Assembly: GCA_964517465.1 (NCBI GenBank)
Contig: CAZFEK010000019.1
Location: forward strand, 8,460-72,459
Direction: 5' to 3'
From: JACPUX01 sp964517465
Lineage (GTDB): Bacteria; Pseudomonadota; Gammaproteobacteria; Burkholderiales; Casimicrobiaceae
DNA: 64,000 bases
Part shown: positions 7,712 to 16,512 of the stretch, piece by piece
Numbering within the stretch: the first letter of the stretch is position 1
Layout: the number at the start of each line of letters is the position of its first letter
The notes under the pieces: generated by a model
Databases searched by the model: none
What the model saw: only the letters and a program-made list of their open reading frames with translations
What the model was told of the DNA's origin: nothing
Made by a program: the position numbers and the translations under genes

Positions 7712-8512
7712 ATGGAAGCCGAAGCCTTGAAAGAAAATGTTCGACAAAAATATGGCGCCATTGCCCGCGCCAGCACGCCGGTTTCGTGCTGCGGCCCCAC
7801 TTCTTGCTGCGGTGCCGAAGGGGAGGTCGATATGATCGGGGACGCCTATCACCAAATCGAAGGCCACGTGCCTGAGGCGGACTTGGGTTTGGGCTGCGGC
7901 GTGCCGACGCGCGCCGCGGGGCTTGCGCCGGGTCAGACGGTGGTGGATTTGGGCGCTGGAGCAGGCAACGACGTATTCATCGCCCGGCGCGTGGTTGGCG
8001 AGACGGGGCGTGTCATCGGCGTGGACATGACGCCCGCCATGGTGGCCAAAGCACGGCTCAACACCCAAGAACTGGGGTTTGCCAACGTCGAGTTCCTGCT
8101 GGGTGAAATCGAGCGCCTGCCATTGCCCGACGGCGCGGCCGACGTGGTGATCAGTAACTGTGTTTTTAACCTGGTTCCCGACAAAGCGAGGGCATTTCGG
8201 GAGGTCTATCGCATCCTCAAAGCCGGCGGACACTTTGCCATTTCCGACATCGTTTCCTCAGCGCCTATGCCGCCGCGTTTAAAGGAGGTGGCGTCGCTGT
8301 ACACGGGCTGCGTTTCCGGTGCCCTGCCTTTGGACGACTACCTGGCGATCATCGCGGCGGCGGGTTTCGGCGAGGTGGAGGTGCGTGAGCGACGCGACAT
8401 TGCGCTGCCACCCGAGGTTTTGGCCGAGCATCTGTCGCCGGAGGAGTTGGCACAGGTACAGGCAGCGGATCTCAAAGTCATGAGCGTCACGCTCAGGGCT
8501 CAGCGCCTTTAG
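7712..8512 (+). CDS. arsM: Arsenite S-adenosylmethionine methyltransferase
   Basis: ArsM methylates As(III) to methylated arsenicals. The 266-residue product has the SAM-binding motif VDLGAGAGNDVF at about residues 78-89 and the cysteines expected to bind arsenic at C62 (LGLGCG), C150 (ISNCVFN) and C200 (YTGCVSG). The N-terminus also has two vicinal pairs (SCCGPTSCCG), which may add metalloid binding. An AGGAG ribosome site precedes the ATG. No arsB, acr3 or arsC is adjacent, so this locus provides methylation without an efflux pump nearby. Confidence 0.93.
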   Translation: MEAEALKENVRQKYGAIARASTPVSCCGPTSCCGAEGEVDMIGDAYHQIEGHVPEADLGLGCGVPTRAAGLAPGQTVVDLGAGAGNDVFIARRVVGETGRVIGVDMTPAMVAKARLNTQELGFANVEFLLGEIERLPLPDGAADVVISNCVFNLVPDKARAFREVYRILKAGGHFAISDIVSSAPMPPRLKEVASLYTGCVSGALPLDDYLAIIAAAGFGEVEVRERRDIALPPEVLAEHLSPEELAQVQAADLKVMSVTLRAQRL

Positions 8513-8530
8513 CCGGACGCGCCGGAACGA

Positions 8531-8669
8531 ACCCGGATACTCACGAGGGGAGAAGCCACTGGCCTGTCCTCCGCCAGGAACAAGCGGCGCCCCCTTGCCT
8601 ATCCACCCAATCGATCTCGTCGACTCGGTTCTTCTCCGGAAATGCGAAGACTTCAGGCCTTGGTGACTA
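8531..8669. repeat. Dispersed repeat, copy A
   Basis: This intergenic stretch aligns over about 140 nt with 16367-16507. The most conserved blocks are CGCCAGGAACAAG, a CCCAATC-ATCTC-TCGA core, and the right end TCCGGAAATG-GAAGACTTC-AGGCCT, where 28 of 30 bases agree by eye. The right edge reaches the stop codon of the convergent gene. Copy A keeps a weak CAAG..CTTG pairing in the middle. It does not match a known element that I recognise. Confidence 0.7.
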
Positions 8670-9287
8670 TCGCGCGGCGAGCGACTCCCTGAATCGATTC
8701 CAGACCAAGACGCTTTCTTGCGCCAGGCCGGAGGCCGGACGATAGACGATTTGTACTACGCCCGTGCCGGCGCGCAAAGGGAAATAGGCTTGGTAGAGCG
8801 GGGCCGATGCGGCATCGGGGCCTGTTGCGGTTTCGGCGGCGAGCAGCAGCACCGGATGTCCGCCGACGTTTTGGCGATCGATCGAGAGCACCCGGTAGCC
8901 GGCGCGAGTCAAGTCTTCGCGCAGGCTGATTTCGCAGGCGAGTTTTCCGCACAACAAGCGAGTGGCTTTCTCGTCATAGGTGACCTGGATTGCCAGTGAG
9001 CCGCGGAAATGCCCTGCCTGACGGGGCATGCGTCCGGTCCTCAAGGCTTCCGCGTGGTAGTTGCGTTCGAGCCAATGCGCCGTCGGCGGACGTTTCTTGG
9101 GCAAATCGACGGGGGCAAAACTAGCCGGCAGCTCGAAAGAAATAGGCACCTGGGTGACCAAGCTCTCGCGCATGAATTGATCCAGGCTCACTCGCTGGAA
9201 TTCGCTGTTCCCGGTCTGCGCGGCGGCCATTGAGGCCAGGACGCTTGCTATCCCGGCCGAAACAAGTTTGGCTGGACCCTTCCGCAT
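8667..9287 (-). CDS. Exported protein of unknown function
   Basis: The 206-residue product begins with a probable Sec signal peptide (a basic start, then LVSAGIASVLASMAAA, cleavage near AAAQ). The mature part has no motif I recognise; two cysteines (LCGKLAC) could form a disulfide, and the C-terminal half looks beta-rich. Its ATG overlaps the stop codon of the upstream Ig-repeat surface protein (TGATG), which implies coupled translation and a shared role at the cell envelope. It may act as an accessory or periplasmic partner of that protein, which is inference. Confidence 0.7.
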   Translation of the reverse strand: MRKGPAKLVSAGIASVLASMAAAQTGNSEFQRVSLDQFMRESLVTQVPISFELPASFAPVDLPKKRPPTAHWLERNYHAEALRTGRMPRQAGHFRGSLAIQVTYDEKATRLLCGKLACEISLREDLTRAGYRVLSIDRQNVGGHPVLLLAAETATGPDAASAPLYQAYFPLRAGTGVVQIVYRPASGLAQESVLVWNRFRESLAAR

Positions 9288-11929
9288 CAGGGATCGATCA
9301 CCGTGACTTTCGCCGTCGCCGTTCCGCCTTTGCCATCCGAGATGGTGTAATAAAACATCGTCATCAATACGCGTTGGGTAAGGGTGAAGGTAAATGTGCC
9401 GTCGGCATTCAAAACCACTTGGCCAAATGGCGGCTGCGTGAACGAGGTGATGGTGAGCGGATCGCCGTCAGGGTCAAGGTCGTTTTCAAGCACGCGCATG
9501 ACGACCGGGGCGAAGCTATACACCGTATAGAGGTCATCGTTGGCCACTGGAGGGCGGTTGGCGGTCGCGCCTACGGTCACCGTCACCGTTGCGCTTGCGC
9601 TGCCGCCTAGTCCGTCGCTGATCGAGTAGCTGAAGCTGTCCGTGCCGCTGTAGCTTGCCGCCGGGGTGTAGCTCAGGCGATTGCCCGCAATCGTTACGCT
9701 ACCGTGAGCGGCGCTGCTTACGGCGGTGATGGCCAGCGCATCGCCATCGGGGTCGCTGTCGTTGGCCAAGACCTCCAGGAGATTGTTGGCCGAACCGGCG
9801 GCGACCGAGTAGGCATCCGCATTCGCCGTCGGCGGGCGGTTGCCGGCGCGCACCGTGACCGATACTGTTGCCGTTGCGTTGCCCCCGCGGCCGTCGCTGA
9901 TGGTGTAGCTGAAGCTGTCGGCACCCGTGTAGCCTGCGGCGGGAGAGTAAGTGACCTGGCCGCCGAGTGCGACGGCGCCGCCGTGAGCGGGTGCACTCAC
10001 GCTGGCGATGGTCAAGGAATCGCCGTCCGGGTCACTGTCGTTGCCGAGCACGTTGAACTGATTGCCGCTGCTCCCGGCAAGCACCTCGTAGGCATCGTGG
10101 TTCGCCACCGGCGGACGATTCGGCGCCTGCACGCTGACACTCACGGTAGCCGTTGCGGTTGCGCCTTTGCCGTCGCTGATGGTGTAGGTGAAGGAGTCGG
10201 TGCCGGCGTAACCCGCGGCGGGGGAATAGCTAACCCGGTTGCCGCTGACACTGGCGCTGCCGTGCCCCGGCGTGCCGACGTTGCTGATCGCCAGGGTATC
10301 GCCGTCCGGGTCGCTGTCATTGCCGAGCACTTCAAAGAGGTTGGCGCTGCTGCCGGGCAGCACGCTGTAGCTGTCGTTTACGGCCAGCGGCGGGCGGTTG
10401 ATGTAGCGGCGCGGGCCTTCGTTGACGACCGTTTCCGATTCTTTCTGCCGATAGACGTCGACGGCTTGCTTGTGCGGCAGGGTGTTGTGCAAAGCGCGGC
10501 GGACCCACGCCGGCTCGGTGTCGAGGTATTCGCGACGCCACTCGATGATGGGTTCGCGCTTGGCGGCGGGCGCCGCGGGTTTGACCGCAACCGGCTCGGC
10601 AGGCAGAACGACGTCTTCCAGCTTCTCCGTATAGGTGACGAATTCGAGATCGACTCGCCGGTTCTTGTGGCGGGTGGTTTTCACATTCGGGAAGCGCGGA
10701 TTTGCCTCACCGCGGCCTTCTGCGATCAGCACTTCGAGCCCAATACCGCCGGACTGGTGAAGATATCGCTTCACCGCCGTGGCACGGCGCATCGATAGGC
10801 GCAGATTGTAGTCGTCTTCGCCGATGTCGCAGGTGTGCCCGGTGAGTTGGACGCTGCCCTCGAACTTGTTTGCCTTGAGGGTGGCAATCGCGCCATCGAG
10901 CGCTTTTTTTGCTTCCGCGGTGAGTTCCGCGCTGTCGAACTTGAAGAAGGCATCGGCGGACATCGAAGCACTGACCTTGACTGGCCGCTTTTCAAGACGG
11001 GGCTTGGCCGGCTCGGCAGCGGGCGGAAGGGCGGCCTCCACCGGCTCAGGCGCTGGCCTTTCCACTTTGACCACTTTGGATTCGCGGATTGGGCGATAGG
11101 ACTTGCCGCCAAATTCGTAGCGCCATACCAGGCTTACGCGATGATCGTCGCGGTCAGTCTCAAACTGGCCCGATTTGCGGAAATACTCGCCGACAAGAGC
11201 CACGCTGTGGGATGAGTTATAGAAGAATTTTTCCAGCGCTAGGGAACCGGTGGTCTGACGCGAGTCGCTGCGGCCCCATTCGTAGTCGAGGCCACCGGCG
11301 ATGCGAAGCAAGGCAGGTTCGACGAAAGTGCCCAGACGGAGGCCGAGGCCGTAATCGTAGGGTCGCTCGAAGGTGCGGAAGATGGTGGTGGTGGTGATGT
11401 CCTGCAGATAGGGCCGGCCGCCATCAACGCCTTGCAGGGTTTCGATGACGGTGCTGGAGGTGCTGGCGACTTCGCGCCGTCCGGAAATTCCGCCCGAGAG
11501 GTAGCCGCCGAAGAAAAAGGCTTCGTTCTCCAGGCCGCCGCCCAAGGTGAGCTTGCGGTCATGCCAGATGTTCTGGTCGACGGCCAGGAAGGTTTTGCGC
11601 ACGCTGGCCTGATATTTCGCCTCGGTCTCGGGCAGCCATTGGTAGGAAAGCTTCAATCCGGCGCCGTATTTGCCCTCGCGGCCGCTGAGCCATGCCTCGC
11701 CTATCCAGGCGGAGTTTTTGTCCTCGGTCAAAACGTGATAGAGCTCGCCCCGCGCCTGGTCCCGCGACTGATAGCCCAGACCGATCCGAGTGCGGCCTCC
11801 GATGTAAGTCGAGGGGTCTTCCGGCGGCACGGCTCCCGGCGGCGGCGCAGGCTCTTCGGCGGCGAATACGGTTGGCGCGAAGAATACAAAAAGCGCTGCA
11901 GCGAGCGTGATACTGGGTTTGAGGCGCAT
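9287..11929 (-). CDS. Surface protein: predicted beta-barrel, OmpA-like domain and four tandem Ig/cadherin-like repeats
   Basis: The start is set at the ATG giving MRLKPSITLAAALFVFFAP, a clear signal peptide with a GGGAAG-like ribosome site; the longer frame up to 12016 adds an unlikely leader. Of 880 residues, about 40-275 are rich in alternating aromatic and polar strands ending VSLVWRYEF, suggesting an outer-membrane barrel. An OmpA-type peptidoglycan-binding domain covers about 320-435 (FKFDSAEL, GHTCDIGEDDYN, NRRVDLEF). Residues 511-880 hold four repeats starting NRPP with VLxNDSDPDGD and SYTISDG motifs (Big_9/VCBS-like). Placing adhesin-type repeats after an OmpA domain is unusual. A role in adhesion or envelope anchoring is inferred. 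Confidence 0.8.
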   Translation of the reverse strand: MRLKPSITLAAALFVFFAPTVFAAEEPAPPPGAVPPEDPSTYIGGRTRIGLGYQSRDQARGELYHVLTEDKNSAWIGEAWLSGREGKYGAGLKLSYQWLPETEAKYQASVRKTFLAVDQNIWHDRKLTLGGGLENEAFFFGGYLSGGISGRREVASTSSTVIETLQGVDGGRPYLQDITTTTIFRTFERPYDYGLGLRLGTFVEPALLRIAGGLDYEWGRSDSRQTTGSLALEKFFYNSSHSVALVGEYFRKSGQFETDRDDHRVSLVWRYEFGGKSYRPIRESKVVKVERPAPEPVEAALPPAAEPAKPRLEKRPVKVSASMSADAFFKFDSAELTAEAKKALDGAIATLKANKFEGSVQLTGHTCDIGEDDYNLRLSMRRATAVKRYLHQSGGIGLEVLIAEGRGEANPRFPNVKTTRHKNRRVDLEFVTYTEKLEDVVLPAEPVAVKPAAPAAKREPIIEWRREYLDTEPAWVRRALHNTLPHKQAVDVYRQKESETVVNEGPRRYINRPPLAVNDSYSVLPGSSANLFEVLGNDSDPDGDTLAISNVGTPGHGSASVSGNRVSYSPAAGYAGTDSFTYTISDGKGATATATVSVSVQAPNRPPVANHDAYEVLAGSSGNQFNVLGNDSDPDGDSLTIASVSAPAHGGAVALGGQVTYSPAAGYTGADSFSYTISDGRGGNATATVSVTVRAGNRPPTANADAYSVAAGSANNLLEVLANDSDPDGDALAITAVSSAAHGSVTIAGNRLSYTPAASYSGTDSFSYSISDGLGGSASATVTVTVGATANRPPVANDDLYTVYSFAPVVMRVLENDLDPDGDPLTITSFTQPPFGQVVLNADGTFTFTLTQRVLMTMFYYTISDGKGGTATAKVTVIDP
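9290..10398 (-). repeat. Four tandem coding repeats of about 276 bp
   Basis: Repeat units begin at NRPP codons near 10398, 10122, 9846 and 9562 (reading on the minus strand). The first three are nearly isometric at about 92 residues and similar to each other; the fourth is diverged, with DLDPDGD and an altered second half. The array probably arose by in-frame duplication and could change length by recombination. Confidence 0.75.
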
Positions 11930-12031
11930 TCGAGCTTCCCTGTGAGAGCGGCGCTCGGGTCTTGATGCACGAGCGCCGCAAAAGGCGAATCTAACACTGA
12001 AAGCCGCGCCCAACAAGCGTTTGCGGGCTAG

Positions 12032-14233
12032 TTAGCGCAACTTGCGAGGGGTGTGTTTCGTTTTTGCCCCAGAGGAATCTGGGTCTTCGTTCAGCACGAA
12101 ATCGATGCGGCTGGTCTCGAGATCCACCCTCGCCACCTTGACCTGGACACGGTCGGCTAGCCGAAACACCCGCCCGGTTCTTTCTCCCGCCAAAGTATGC
12201 TGCTGGGGCGCGAAGTGAAAGTAGTCATTGCCCAGCTCGGTAATGTGAACCAAACCGTCGACAAAAATCTCGTCAAGGGTCACAAAGATGCCGAAATGAG
12301 TGACGTTGGATATGGTGCCGCTGAAGCTGGCCCCTAAGTGATCTTGCACATAGAAGCACTTTAGCCAGTTTTCCACGTCGCGCGTGGCGTCGTCGGCTCG
12401 CCTTTCGGTTGAAGAACAATGTTGTCCCAAGGCCGCGAGATCCTGCCGCGGTGCCGGCCCGCCATCGACGAGGGATTTGATGGCGCGGTGCACGATGAGG
12501 TCCGGGTAGCGGCGAATGGGCGAGGTGAAGTGCGTGTAGGCTTCATAAGCAAGGCCGAAATGTCCCAGATTGCTGGGGCTGTAGACCGCCTGTTTGAGGG
12601 AGCGCAAAAGCACCGTTTGCAGCAGCGGGAAATCGGGCCGGGAGCGGACCTTGCCAAGAAGGGTGGCGTAGTCCTTGGCGCTTGGTTCGTCGCCGCCGCC
12701 CAAGTGCAGCCCGAAGCCGCCCAGGAACTCGCGCAAGCCGGTCAGTTTTTCCGGGCTCGGCCCTTCGTGTATCCGATAAAGCGCCGGCTGCTCTCGGGCC
12801 AGCAGCAGGTGAGCCGCGCAAACATTGGCCGCGAGCATACATTCTTCGATCAAGCGATGCGCTTCGTTGCGGGTTGCCAAGCGGATGTTTTTGATCTTGC
12901 CCAGATCGTCGAAGTCGAGCAAGGTTTCAGTGGTTTCGAAATCAATGGCGCCGCGTTTTTCGCGTGCCTTGGCGAGCAACTGGTAGAGCTTGTAGAGGGT
13001 CTGCAAATGCGGCAGGAGCGTCTGGTGAGAGTCGTCGATCGTCTCCGGCGCCTCAAGCCAGCCGGCCACCTGGGTATAGGTGAGGCGGGCGCGAGAATGC
13101 ATCAAGGCCGAATAGAATCGGTAGGCTTTGATGTCTCCTCCAGGGCTGATGTCCATGTCGCAAGCGACACACAGCCGATCGACGGCCGGGTTGAGCGAGC
13201 ATAGCCCATTGGATAGCGCTTCGGGCAGCATGGGAATGACGCGGCGCGGAAAGTAAACGGAGTTGCCGCGCTCTCGAGCATCTTGGTCTAGCGCATCGCC
13301 CTCGCGCACATAATGGCTCACGTCGGCGATGGCCACGATGAGCCGGAATCCTTTCCCCTTTTTTTCGGCATAGACTGCGTCATCGAAGTCGCGCGCCGTT
13401 TCGCCATCGATGGTCACCAGGGGTAGGCCGCTCAGGTCCACCCGATCGGTTTTGTCTTTCAGGCGCACGCCTTTGGGCAACTTGGCGGCCAGTTTTGCAG
13501 CCCCGGTCGAGAATTCAAAGGGCAGATCATGTTTGCGCAGGGCGATTTCGATTTCCATGCCGGGATCGGTGTAATGCCCCAGGACTTCGACCACATGAGC
13601 CAAAGCCTGAACGTGGGCGCTGGGTTGCTCGATGATCTCGGCGACGACCACTTCGCCGGGTTCGGCGTCACCGCGCCCGTCGGGGGGAATCAGCAGGTCT
13701 TGATTGATGCGCTTGTCCTCTGCGACGAGGAACCAAATCCCGCGGTCGACAAAAACGCGGCCGACCACTTTCCGGTGGGTGCGTTCCAAGACATCGACGA
13801 TGACGCCCTCGGGACGACCGCGGCGATCGAGCCCGATTTGTCGACAGCTCACTCGGTCCCCGTGCAAGGCCTTGTGCATTTCTCGCGGGGCGAGAAACAT
13901 GTCCGGGCTGCCATCGTCGGGAACAAAAAAGCCGTGCCCGTCGGGGTGGCCCTGGATGCGGCCGGGAATCAGCTCCAGTTTGGCGGCAACGCAGAGCGCG
14001 CCCTTGCGGTTCTTGAGCAGTTGACCGTCTCGCTCCATGGCGCCGAGCCGGCGGCCAAAGGCATCGAGCTCGCGCGGTTCAATGCCCAAGAGCCTGGCCA
14101 AGTCCTCGGGCGCAGTGGGAACACCAGCCTCCCGCAGCGTGTCCAGAATGAATTCACGACTGGGAAGCGGCTCGGCATAGCGCGCCTTTTCACGTTCGAT
14201 CTGCGGGTCTTGCTTGCGTCGCTGTTTTGACAA
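12032..14233 (-). CDS. rnr: Ribonuclease R
   Basis: RNase R is a processive 3'-5' exoribonuclease that degrades structured RNA. The 733-residue product has an N-terminal winged-helix region (about residues 25-85), cold-shock OB folds, the RNB catalytic core with the aspartate cluster in TIDGETARDFDDAVYAEKK, and a C-terminal S1 domain (GTISNVTHFGIFVTL) with a basic tail. It begins at TTG 14233; no earlier or nearby ATG gives the family start. Its promoter must lie in the short interval shared with the divergent tRNA-Leu gene. Confidence 0.95.
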   Translation of the reverse strand: MSKQRRKQDPQIEREKARYAEPLPSREFILDTLREAGVPTAPEDLARLLGIEPRELDAFGRRLGAMERDGQLLKNRKGALCVAAKLELIPGRIQGHPDGHGFFVPDDGSPDMFLAPREMHKALHGDRVSCRQIGLDRRGRPEGVIVDVLERTHRKVVGRVFVDRGIWFLVAEDKRINQDLLIPPDGRGDAEPGEVVVAEIIEQPSAHVQALAHVVEVLGHYTDPGMEIEIALRKHDLPFEFSTGAAKLAAKLPKGVRLKDKTDRVDLSGLPLVTIDGETARDFDDAVYAEKKGKGFRLIVAIADVSHYVREGDALDQDARERGNSVYFPRRVIPMLPEALSNGLCSLNPAVDRLCVACDMDISPGGDIKAYRFYSALMHSRARLTYTQVAGWLEAPETIDDSHQTLLPHLQTLYKLYQLLAKAREKRGAIDFETTETLLDFDDLGKIKNIRLATRNEAHRLIEECMLAANVCAAHLLLAREQPALYRIHEGPSPEKLTGLREFLGGFGLHLGGGDEPSAKDYATLLGKVRSRPDFPLLQTVLLRSLKQAVYSPSNLGHFGLAYEAYTHFTSPIRRYPDLIVHRAIKSLVDGGPAPRQDLAALGQHCSSTERRADDATRDVENWLKCFYVQDHLGASFSGTISNVTHFGIFVTLDEIFVDGLVHITELGNDYFHFAPQQHTLAGERTGRVFRLADRVQVKVARVDLETSRIDFVLNEDPDSSGAKTKHTPRKLR

Positions 14234-14255
14234 GGTGCTTGTTCTCTCTTAAAAT
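14227..14255 (+). promoter_or_regulatory. Promoter of tRNA-Leu(CAG)
   Basis: TTGACA (14227-14232) and TAAAAT (14250-14255) are spaced 17 nt apart, close to the sigma-70 consensus, with a predicted start about 8 nt before the tRNA. The -35 box overlaps the start of rnr on the other strand. Confidence 0.75.
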
Positions 14256-14269
14256 CCGCCCTTCCCGTC

Positions 14270-14356
14270 GCCCAGATGGCGGAATTGGTAGACGCACTAG
14301 GTTCAGGTCCTAGCGGTGGCAACACTGTGGAGGTTCGAGTCCTCTTCTGGGCACCA
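14270..14356 (+). tRNA. tRNA-Leu, anticodon CAG
   Basis: The 87-nt gene folds as a class II tRNA: acceptor GCCCAGA pairs with TCTGGGC and ACCA is encoded at 14353-14356. The anticodon arm CTAGG-TTCAGGT-CCTAG places CAG at 14304-14306. There is a long variable arm, and the T arm contains GGTTCGAGTCC. It reads CUG, the dominant leucine codon in a high-GC genome. Confidence 0.97.
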
Positions 14357-14442
14357 TCTCTTTCCAGACTCTCATGCCGGCAGCCCCCGCGTGGTTTTCC
14401 TTGGCCGGGCCGCAGCACCCTATTCTCCCATGTTTTTGTCTC

Positions 14443-14475
14443 CCGGGGCGCCCAAAGGCGCCGGCGGTCTTTTTT
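14443..14475 (+). terminator. Probable intrinsic terminator after tRNA-Leu
   Basis: GGCGCC (14447-14452) and GGCGCC (14457-14462) form a stem around CAAA, extendable with a bulge through the flanking CCC/GGCGG, and are followed by six T residues (14470-14475). The remainder of 14357-14635 has no gene that I can support and should carry the dpp promoter. Confidence 0.55.
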
Positions 14476-14635
14476 GCGTCAAGGCGACTTCGGTTTTGCT
14501 GGGGGCGCAATTTGCTGCCGAATTTGCGCCACTCAGGCTCCATTTGCTTGTCATCGCGACGCGCTCGCCTTAGCATGCCGGTCTTCGCCGGGCGAACGAA
14601 CGAAGTGCGGTGCCCGGTATCTCGATGGAGGAGTT

Positions 14636-16246
14636 ATGAACAACACGCAGCGCAAGATGCGCATGATCGCCCTGGCCCTCGGTTTGTCGCTCGCCGCCAC
14701 AGCGGCCCAAGCGGCGGGTACTCTGGTCTATTGCTCCGAAGGGAGCCCGGAGGGCTTTAATCCGCAGTTCTTTACTACCGGCACGACTTTCGATGCGGTA
14801 TCGGTGCCGATGTTCAACCGCTTGGTCGAGTTCGAATTGGGCACCACCAATGTCGTGCCGGCGCTGGCGGAAAGCTGGCAAATCTCACCGGACGGTTTGA
14901 GCTACACCTTCAAGCTGAGGAAGGGCGTGAAGTTTCACAGCAATGCGAACTTCAAGCCGTCGCGCGACTTCAATGCGGACGACGTGCTGTTCAGCTTCAA
15001 CCGCCAGGCTGACGCCAATCATCCCTTCCACAAGCTGACCGGCGGGCAGACTTACGCCTATTTTGATGACATGGCGATGAAGAACATCGTCGATCGGGTA
15101 GAAAAAACGGATGCCCAAACCGTGCGCTTCGTGTTGAAGCGCCCGGAGGCGCCGTTCTTGGCCAACATGGCGATGGACTTCGCTTCCATACTCTCGGCCG
15201 AGTACTACGAGAGCATGCGGACCAAGGGCCAGGAAAGCGTGCCCGACAACAACCCCATCGGCACTGGCCCCTTCCAGTTCAGCTCCTATCAGAAAGACGC
15301 AACCATTCGCTACAAGGCCTTCGATCAGTACTGGGGCGGCCGGCCCAAGATCGATAACTTGGTGTTCTCGATTACCAAAGACGCCACCGCGCGCTATGCC
15401 AAGCTGAAGACCGGCGAATGCCATGTCATGGCCTTCCCCAAGCCGGCGGATTTGGAGCAGATGCAGAAAGATCCGCAGGTGCAAATCCTGAAGAAGGAGG
15501 GTCTCAACGTTGGTTACATTTCCTTCAACGTTGAGAAAAAGCCCTTTGACAATAAGCTGGTCCGTCAAGCGCTCAACCTCGCGGTCAACAAAGAGGCGAT
15601 CCTAAAGTCCGTCTATCAAGGGCAGGGGCAGGTGGCCAAGAACCCCATTCCTCCGATCCTCTGGAGCTACAACGACAAGATCAAGGACTACCCCTATGAC
15701 CCGGCCAAGGCCAAAGAGCTTCTGGCGAAAGCCGGCTTTCCTAGCGGCTTTGAAGTCGAACTGTGGTACTTGCCCGTTACCCGGCCCTACAACCCCGATG
15801 GCAAGCGCATGGCAGAGCTGGTGCAGGCCGACTGGGAAAAGATCGGCGTCAAGACCAAGCTGCTGACCTACGAATGGGCGGAGTACCGCAAACGCAGCAA
15901 AGTGGGTGAGCAGCAGGCGATGATGTTCGGCTGGTCGGGCGACAACGGCGACCCCGACAACTTCTTCATGCCCTTGCTAGGCTGCGAGGCGGTCAAAGGC
16001 GGCGGAAACGTTGCGCGCTGGTGCAACAAGGAGTTCAACGACCTCATCACCAAAGCGGCTCAGACCGCCAAGCAGGCCGACCGTGCCAAGCTTTATGAGA
16101 AAGCACAGGAGATTTTCAAAGAGGAAGCACCCTGGATCACGATCGCGCATTCACTGCGCTTTTCTCCGATCCGCAAGGAGGTGAAGAACTTCAGGATGGA
16201 TGCCACTGCGCACCACATCTTCACGCCGGTGGAACTCGCCAAATAA
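14636..16246 (+). CDS. dppA: Dipeptide ABC transporter periplasmic binding protein
   Basis: DppA binds di- and tripeptides in the periplasm and delivers them to DppBCDF. The ATG at 14636, after GGAGGAG, gives a 536-residue precursor with a signal peptide ending ATAAQAAG. The mature start TLVYCSEGSPEGFNPQ and the segment FNADDVLFSFNRQ are near-diagnostic for DppA and match the enterobacterial protein closely. It is the first gene of a complete dppABCDF operon. A perfect hairpin between it and dppB fits the usual excess of binding protein over membrane components. Confidence 0.95.
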   Translation: MNNTQRKMRMIALALGLSLAATAAQAAGTLVYCSEGSPEGFNPQFFTTGTTFDAVSVPMFNRLVEFELGTTNVVPALAESWQISPDGLSYTFKLRKGVKFHSNANFKPSRDFNADDVLFSFNRQADANHPFHKLTGGQTYAYFDDMAMKNIVDRVEKTDAQTVRFVLKRPEAPFLANMAMDFASILSAEYYESMRTKGQESVPDNNPIGTGPFQFSSYQKDATIRYKAFDQYWGGRPKIDNLVFSITKDATARYAKLKTGECHVMAFPKPADLEQMQKDPQVQILKKEGLNVGYISFNVEKKPFDNKLVRQALNLAVNKEAILKSVYQGQGQVAKNPIPPILWSYNDKIKDYPYDPAKAKELLAKAGFPSGFEVELWYLPVTRPYNPDGKRMAELVQADWEKIGVKTKLLTYEWAEYRKRSKVGEQQAMMFGWSGDNGDPDNFFMPLLGCEAVKGGGNVARWCNKEFNDLITKAAQTAKQADRAKLYEKAQEIFKEEAPWITIAHSLRFSPIRKEVKNFRMDATAHHIFTPVELAK

Positions 16247-16265
16247 GCGCTCACCCTGAGGGGCG

Positions 16266-16293
16266 GACGCAATCGCCGGGCGGCGATTGCGTC
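16266..16293 (+). promoter_or_regulatory. Strong intercistronic hairpin between dppA and dppB
   Basis: A perfect 12-bp stem, GACGCAATCGCC with GGCGATTGCGTC around a GGGC loop, starts 20 nt after the dppA stop codon. It has no T run. Such hairpins commonly protect the 3' end of the binding-protein message; that role is inferred from family practice. Confidence 0.6.
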
Positions 16294-16366
16294 GGTCCTG
16301 AGCCGGACAAGCGGGAACCAAAGAAGATCGTGGGGCGGCTGCCGGGCGGGCAGCAAAGGGCGATAA

Positions 16367-16507
16367 ATCCGGATACCGACAGGGCGAGAAGGCCCCTGAA
16401 CAAGCCGCGCCAGGAACAAGGGGGAGGGCTCCCTTGCACCCCCCCCAATCCATCTCATCGATTCAATACTTGTCCGGAAATGTGAAGACTTCAGGCCTCG
16501 CCGACTA
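16367..16507. repeat. Dispersed repeat, copy B
   Basis: This is the second copy of the element seen at 8531-8669, here between dppA and dppB and ending 6 nt before the dppB ATG. It has a stronger internal hairpin (CAAGGG with CCCTTG). The conserved right end includes the near-palindrome GAAGACTTC. Its position inside an operon leader means it lies in the dpp transcript. Confidence 0.7.
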
Positions 16508-16512
16508 AAGCC

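Noticed and set aside
9290..10398. Regular repeats that might suggest a CRISPR array or a DNA-level satellite
   Set aside because: The period is about 276 bp, stays in frame and encodes Ig-like domains; there are no short identical repeats with unique spacers.
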